A stretch of 64,000 nucleotides of DNA from Salinivenus iranica (GTDB lineage: Bacteria > Bacteroidota > Rhodothermia > Rhodothermales > Salinibacteraceae), in contig NCRB01000013.1 in NCBI GenBank assembly GCA_002894665.1, forward strand, positions 1 to 64,000, written 5' to 3'. The notes under the pieces are model-generated. The model saw only the letters and a list, made by a program, of their open reading frames with translations, was not told where the DNA came from and ran no database searches. This document shows positions 60,800 to 64,000 of the stretch, piece by piece; position 1 is the stretch's first letter; every line of letters starts with the position of its first letter. The position numbers and the translations under genes were made by a program.

Positions 60800-63115
60800 A
60801 TGTCCTATCCCGTTCCGGAACATGAAGAGACGCGCCTGAAAGCACTGGGGCGGCTCAACATCCTCGGTACAGATTCGGAGGAGAAGTTCGACCAGGTCGC
60901 AGATACTGCCAGGGAGTTTTTGGGAACGAAATACTCGGCTCTCAACTTCATTTCCGACGACCTGCAGTGGTCGAAAGCTTCCTGCAGGATCGACGTTGGC
61001 GAGGTCCCCCGCGAGGACTCTTTCTGTGCCCACGTGGTCGGAGAAGACCAGATGCTCGTAGTCGAGGATACCGAGTCCGACCAGCGGTTTGCCAACAATC
61101 CCCAGGTCACCGGTTTTCCGCATATCCGCTCTTACGCAGGCGCCCCCCTCACGGTACAAGGACAAAACGTGGGAACGCTTTGCGTCTTCGACGACCAGCC
61201 TCGCTCGTTTACGGAAAAAGATCGCGGGCTTCTCAGGGAACTCGCCACGCTTGTCACCGAGCTGTTGAAGGCCCGTCTCCAGACCTACCAGGTTCAGTAC
61301 CTCAGTTCGGCCCTGGAGCAGGTCGACGAGCCGGTGTCGGTCATTGAGGGGGACCCGGATACTCCCTCGCAGATGGAGATCACCTGGGTCAACCAGGCTT
61401 ACGTCGCGTCAGTAGGCGCCGATCGGGAGGCCCTCGTGGGCACGATCCCTTGGATCTTCGAGGAGCTGGAGACCGGCTCGGAGATGCGAACCGAGGTCCG
61501 AAGTGCCCTCCAGGACGAGAGGTCTCTCAGGGGCGAAACCAGCGGCAGACCAGAGGAAGAGGCCCCTTACTACGTGGCATGGCTGCTAGCTCCGGTCCGC
61601 GATGAGGAAGGGCAGGTGACCCACTGGATCTTGGTTCAGCGCGACATCACCGACCGTAGGGTCCGAGAAGAGCAGCTCGAATACAGGGCCACTCACGACC
61701 CGCTCACCGGGCTTCTCAACCGGTCTGCCATCGAAGAACAGGTCCAGAGGGCGATCCACACGGAGGGAGAGGCCGGGGCGCTTCTCTACCTGGATCTCGA
61801 TAAGTTCAAGCAGGTGAACGATACTTACGGGCACAGCGCCGGGGATCAGCTTCTGAAGCAGGTCGCCGGCGTGCTCAGGGAGGCCCTTCGCAAGCGAGAT
61901 GCCGTCGGGCGAGTCGGAGGAGACGAGTTTGTAGCCTGGTTTTCTCCTCCGATCGACGGGGAGACGGCCGAGCGAATCACCGAGCGCATCATCGGGGCCT
62001 TCGACGAGCCTTTCGACATTCACGGCGAGCATCTGCTTGTCGACTTCGGCATCGGGCTGGTCCAGGACATATCGCCCTACAATACCGCGGAAGCTGCTCT
62101 TGAAGACGCGGACATCGCGATGTACGAGGCCAAGCAGTCTCCTGACCGGACGTACGTGGCCCACGATCCAGTCAGGACCGATCCGACTGGGGCAGCTGGG
62201 GCCGAGGGGAACGGGACCGAGGGAGCCGAGGACGGAGTAGCCGGAAGCGGGGTAGGCAGGAGCGGGGTAGGCGGGAGCGGGGTGGCAGGGGCCAGGGAAC
62301 CTCGGAACGGAACCCCCTCTTCCCAGCGGCGCCTCAGCCCACTGATCCAGGAGGCCACGGAGGAAGGAGGATTTGAGACGTTTCTTCACCCGATTGTGCG
62401 CCTGTCGGATGGCACGCTGGCGGGATTCGAGGTGCTGGCTCGGTGGCGTCGGCACAACGGAGAGCTGGCGCCTCCGGGCGACTTTCTTGAGGTCGCGGAA
62501 GAGACAGGCCTCATCGTCCCCATTGGCCGGCAGGTTCTAGAGGGGGGCTGTCAGGCCCTCCAGAAGCTCCGGGACGGAGCGGCCTCAGACCTCTCCGTGA
62601 CTTTGAGCGGCAACTTTTCGCGGCGGGAGTTTTTCCAGAAAGAAACCTACGAGTTCATCGACCGCATGCTCGACACCTACGGGATCCCCTCCGGCAATTT
62701 TACGATGGAGATCACCGAACGGCTCACCGAAGACGAATCGGAGGGCGACTCGATGCCGGTGGAGGAGCTCAAGTCCCTTGGCGTCAACGTTGAGATCGAC
62801 GACTTTGGGACGGGATATTCGTCCCTTCACTCCCTGATGGAATTTCCCGCCGATGGGCTAAAGATCGACAAGGGCCTAACCGCTGAAATCGCGACGGGCC
62901 AACGAGGACACAACATCGCCCGGTCGGTTATTGAGATGGGCCGCTCCCTGGACCTCTACGTGACCGCCGAAGGCATTGAGACCCCGGAACAGCTGTCGGT
63001 GCTTCGCGAGCTTGGCTGTCACTACGGGCAAGGATTCCTGTTCTCCGAACCCGTGCCCGTCGAGGAGGCGGAATCCCTGGCGAACACGTTCCCGCGGGAC
63101 CTTTTGTCCCTGTGA
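60800..63115 (+). CDS. GAF-PAS-GGDEF-EAL cyclic-di-GMP enzyme
   Basis: A 771-residue soluble signalling protein. A GAF domain (about 25-160) and a PAS domain (about 170-290) precede a diguanylate cyclase domain (about 300-455) with intact GRVGGDEFVAW and an inhibitory RxxD site (RKRD) five residues before it. A Gly/Ser/Val-rich linker encoded by three 15-bp repeats follows. The phosphodiesterase domain (about 505-765) keeps its metal and catalytic residues: GFEVLARW, SGNFS, EITER, DDFGTGYSS, LKID, EGIE and YGQGFLF. Both activities therefore look possible, so the net effect on cyclic-di-GMP depends on the sensed signal. Confidence 0.94.
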   Translation: MSYPVPEHEETRLKALGRLNILGTDSEEKFDQVADTAREFLGTKYSALNFISDDLQWSKASCRIDVGEVPREDSFCAHVVGEDQMLVVEDTESDQRFANNPQVTGFPHIRSYAGAPLTVQGQNVGTLCVFDDQPRSFTEKDRGLLRELATLVTELLKARLQTYQVQYLSSALEQVDEPVSVIEGDPDTPSQMEITWVNQAYVASVGADREALVGTIPWIFEELETGSEMRTEVRSALQDERSLRGETSGRPEEEAPYYVAWLLAPVRDEEGQVTHWILVQRDITDRRVREEQLEYRATHDPLTGLLNRSAIEEQVQRAIHTEGEAGALLYLDLDKFKQVNDTYGHSAGDQLLKQVAGVLREALRKRDAVGRVGGDEFVAWFSPPIDGETAERITERIIGAFDEPFDIHGEHLLVDFGIGLVQDISPYNTAEAALEDADIAMYEAKQSPDRTYVAHDPVRTDPTGAAGAEGNGTEGAEDGVAGSGVGRSGVGGSGVAGAREPRNGTPSSQRRLSPLIQEATEEGGFETFLHPIVRLSDGTLAGFEVLARWRRHNGELAPPGDFLEVAEETGLIVPIGRQVLEGGCQALQKLRDGAASDLSVTLSGNFSRREFFQKETYEFIDRMLDTYGIPSGNFTMEITERLTEDESEGDSMPVEELKSLGVNVEIDDFGTGYSSLHSLMEFPADGLKIDKGLTAEIATGQRGHNIARSVIEMGRSLDLYVTAEGIETPEQLSVLRELGCHYGQGFLFSEPVPVEEAESLANTFPRDLLSL
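62246..62290 (+). repeat. Three 15-bp tandem repeats in the GGDEF-EAL linker
   Basis: Three consecutive 15-bp units beginning AGCGGGGT encode SGVGR/SGVGG/SGVAG-like peptides. Unit length is a multiple of three, so copy changes would lengthen or shorten the linker without a frameshift. Confidence 0.8.
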
Positions 63116-63238
63116 GGATTCGGAGATGCGAATCCCAACGAGACGCAGTGGACCGAAACGGACTCGAATGGAGTGTCCGTGACTACATCTTGTCACTGCT
63201 GCCCAGACGACTCACCCCCAACGGTGGACTGAGCTCTC

Positions 63239-63655
63239 ATGCCCGTCTTGCAGGACCAGTCATTTGAAGGCGCTTCCGTGCTGCTGGCGATTGAGCACTC
63301 GGCCAGCGCGCAGCTTCTCGCGGATCGGCTGGGCCGCCGCGACGTGCAGACCGAGCGCGTGCAGAACGGGAACGACGCCCTGGATACCATCGAGGATGCG
63401 CCCCTCGACCTCATGGTCGCCCAAACGCGCCTGCCGGGCCGCACGGGGCTCGAACTGCTTCGGCAGCTCCCACATCTCAAGCCTGCCATCATCTTGCTGG
63501 GGCGAGAAGGCAATGACGAGGTGATCGTGCGGGCCTTCGAGTTCGGGGCGGCCGACTACATCACGCGCCCGTTTTCTCCCAGCGTCGCCGTGGCGCGGAT
63601 TCTCCGGTTCCTCACGATCCCGGACGCCCTCGCATCTGCGCCTTCTCCGAATTGA
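63239..63655 (+). CDS. Pseudo-receiver protein (REC fold without phospho-site)
   Basis: A 138-residue single-domain protein with the receiver fold, but key residues are replaced. The acidic pair of the pocket (normally DD) is EH in VLLAIEHSASA, the phospho-acceptor Asp is Gln in LMVAQTRLPGRTG, and the conserved Lys is Arg in ADYITRPFSP. The fold pattern otherwise holds (LPGRTGLELLRQL, GNDEVIVRAFEFGAADYI). It therefore probably cannot be phosphorylated and may act by protein binding. It lies 123 bp after the GGDEF-EAL gene and 90 bp before a membrane protein gene on the same strand, so the three may form an operon. Confidence 0.88.
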   Translation: MPVLQDQSFEGASVLLAIEHSASAQLLADRLGRRDVQTERVQNGNDALDTIEDAPLDLMVAQTRLPGRTGLELLRQLPHLKPAIILLGREGNDEVIVRAFEFGAADYITRPFSPSVAVARILRFLTIPDALASAPSPN

Positions 63656-63745
63656 CCCTGTGTTTCCAGTGTAGTGGCATTTTGGCCTGTGCCATTTTTG
63701 GGCAATGTCCTCCGGGTTGGGCACGTCTCCCGTATCGGGACGGCC

Positions 63746-64000
63746 ATGCTCTTTCTGGAGGGAATATTTGGGGAGAGCTCGGGCGTTCTGTGGGCCCTGA
63801 TCATCGCGTCCGGTGTTTTGACAATCCTTTCCCTCACGTTGGTGATTACGGCGGTCGTGGCCCATCTCCTTTCGAAGAGGCGAACGCAGACCCGCCAGCG
63901 CGACCTAGAGCGATGGCAACAGACGCTCCTGGACATCCTTGCGGGGGACACGCCTCCGGAGACGCTTTCTGATCAGGTGGAGGCGTCTCAGCGGCGCCGG
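63746..64000 (+). CDS. Membrane-anchored protein, cut by the window edge
   Basis: The open frame from ATG 63746 runs to the window end without a stop (85 codons seen). It begins MLFLEGIFGESSGVLWALII, forms one strong membrane helix (VLWALIIASGVLTILSLTLVITAVVAHLL) and continues as a charged, helical cytosolic part (SKRRTQTRQRDLERWQQTLL, ILAGDTPPETLSDQ). The rest of the protein is outside the window. By layout it could be a HEAT-repeat or signalling scaffold protein as often found beside receivers in this group, but this is a guess. Confidence 0.7.
   Translation, partial: MLFLEGIFGESSGVLWALIIASGVLTILSLTLVITAVVAHLLSKRRTQTRQRDLERWQQTLLDILAGDTPPETLSDQVEASQRRR

Overview
The window is dense, GC-rich, mostly minus-strand bacterial DNA. 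Its proteins are acidic and rich in Asp/Glu. It carries a fused aspartate kinase/diaminopimelate decarboxylase, an ATP synthase cluster without beta and epsilon, DUF5686 and bactofilin proteins, and almost no Shine-Dalgarno sequences. Together these fit a halophilic member of the Rhodothermota/Bacteroidota, most likely Salinibacter or a close relative. That assignment is inference from gene content; no database was searched.

Layout. (1) 1-3.7 kb: a broken copy of an ABC-exporter gene end, a formate/nitrite-type (YfdC-like) channel, and the intact exporter. (2) 3.8-16.3 kb: a minus-strand series running from a LytS-type histidine kinase and LytTR regulator through a lipoprotein, two MacB-type permeases, TolC, a MacA-type adaptor and the MacB-type ATPase, to a DUF5686 outer-membrane protein. 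(3) 16.4-21.3 kb: two tRNA-Ser genes around an NhaC antiporter, a Dda/RecD-like helicase and an SDR-DUF2867 protein. (4) 21.3-29.2 kb: a cluster read as M23 peptidase, bactofilin, AtpZ, a small membrane protein, then atpB-E-F-H-A-G. (5) 29.5-34.6 kb: ribosomal protein S20, a PKD-OmpA lipoprotein and an RqcH/NFACT protein. (6) 33.2-39.8 kb: a TetR-controlled RND efflux operon. (7) 39.8-44 kb: lysC-lysA fusion and divergent dinB. (8) 44-50.5 kb: a relic of an MmeI-like methyltransferase, a possible small RNA, and a sensory block (one single-domain regulator and two large PAS kinases). (9) 51-60.3 kb: aldo/keto reductase, then a type I-E CRISPR-Cas locus. (10) 60.8-64 kb: a GAF-PAS-GGDEF-EAL protein, a receiver-like protein without the phosphorylation residues, and a membrane protein cut by the window edge.

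The CRISPR-Cas locus is the most unusual part. Genes cse1, cse2, cas7e, cas5e, cas6e, cas1 and cas2 lie in standard order and are followed by a leader and a 10-repeat array transcribed from the same strand. No cas3 is present where it normally stands, upstream of cse1, or anywhere in the window. A toxin-antitoxin pair (DUF4258 toxin, YgiT/MqsA-type zinc-finger antitoxin) sits between cas6e and cas1. Four of the gaps between cas genes hold short repeats or palindromes, including a roughly 134-bp nested inverted repeat that supplies the stop codon of cse1. This points to a locus repeatedly invaded by small elements, with interference either dependent on a distant Cas3 or lost.

Other odd items are an ABC-exporter relic with a precise internal deletion, direct-repeated around the FNT gene; a predicted proton-type c-ring in a probable extreme halophile; and a pseudo-receiver paired with a membrane protein.
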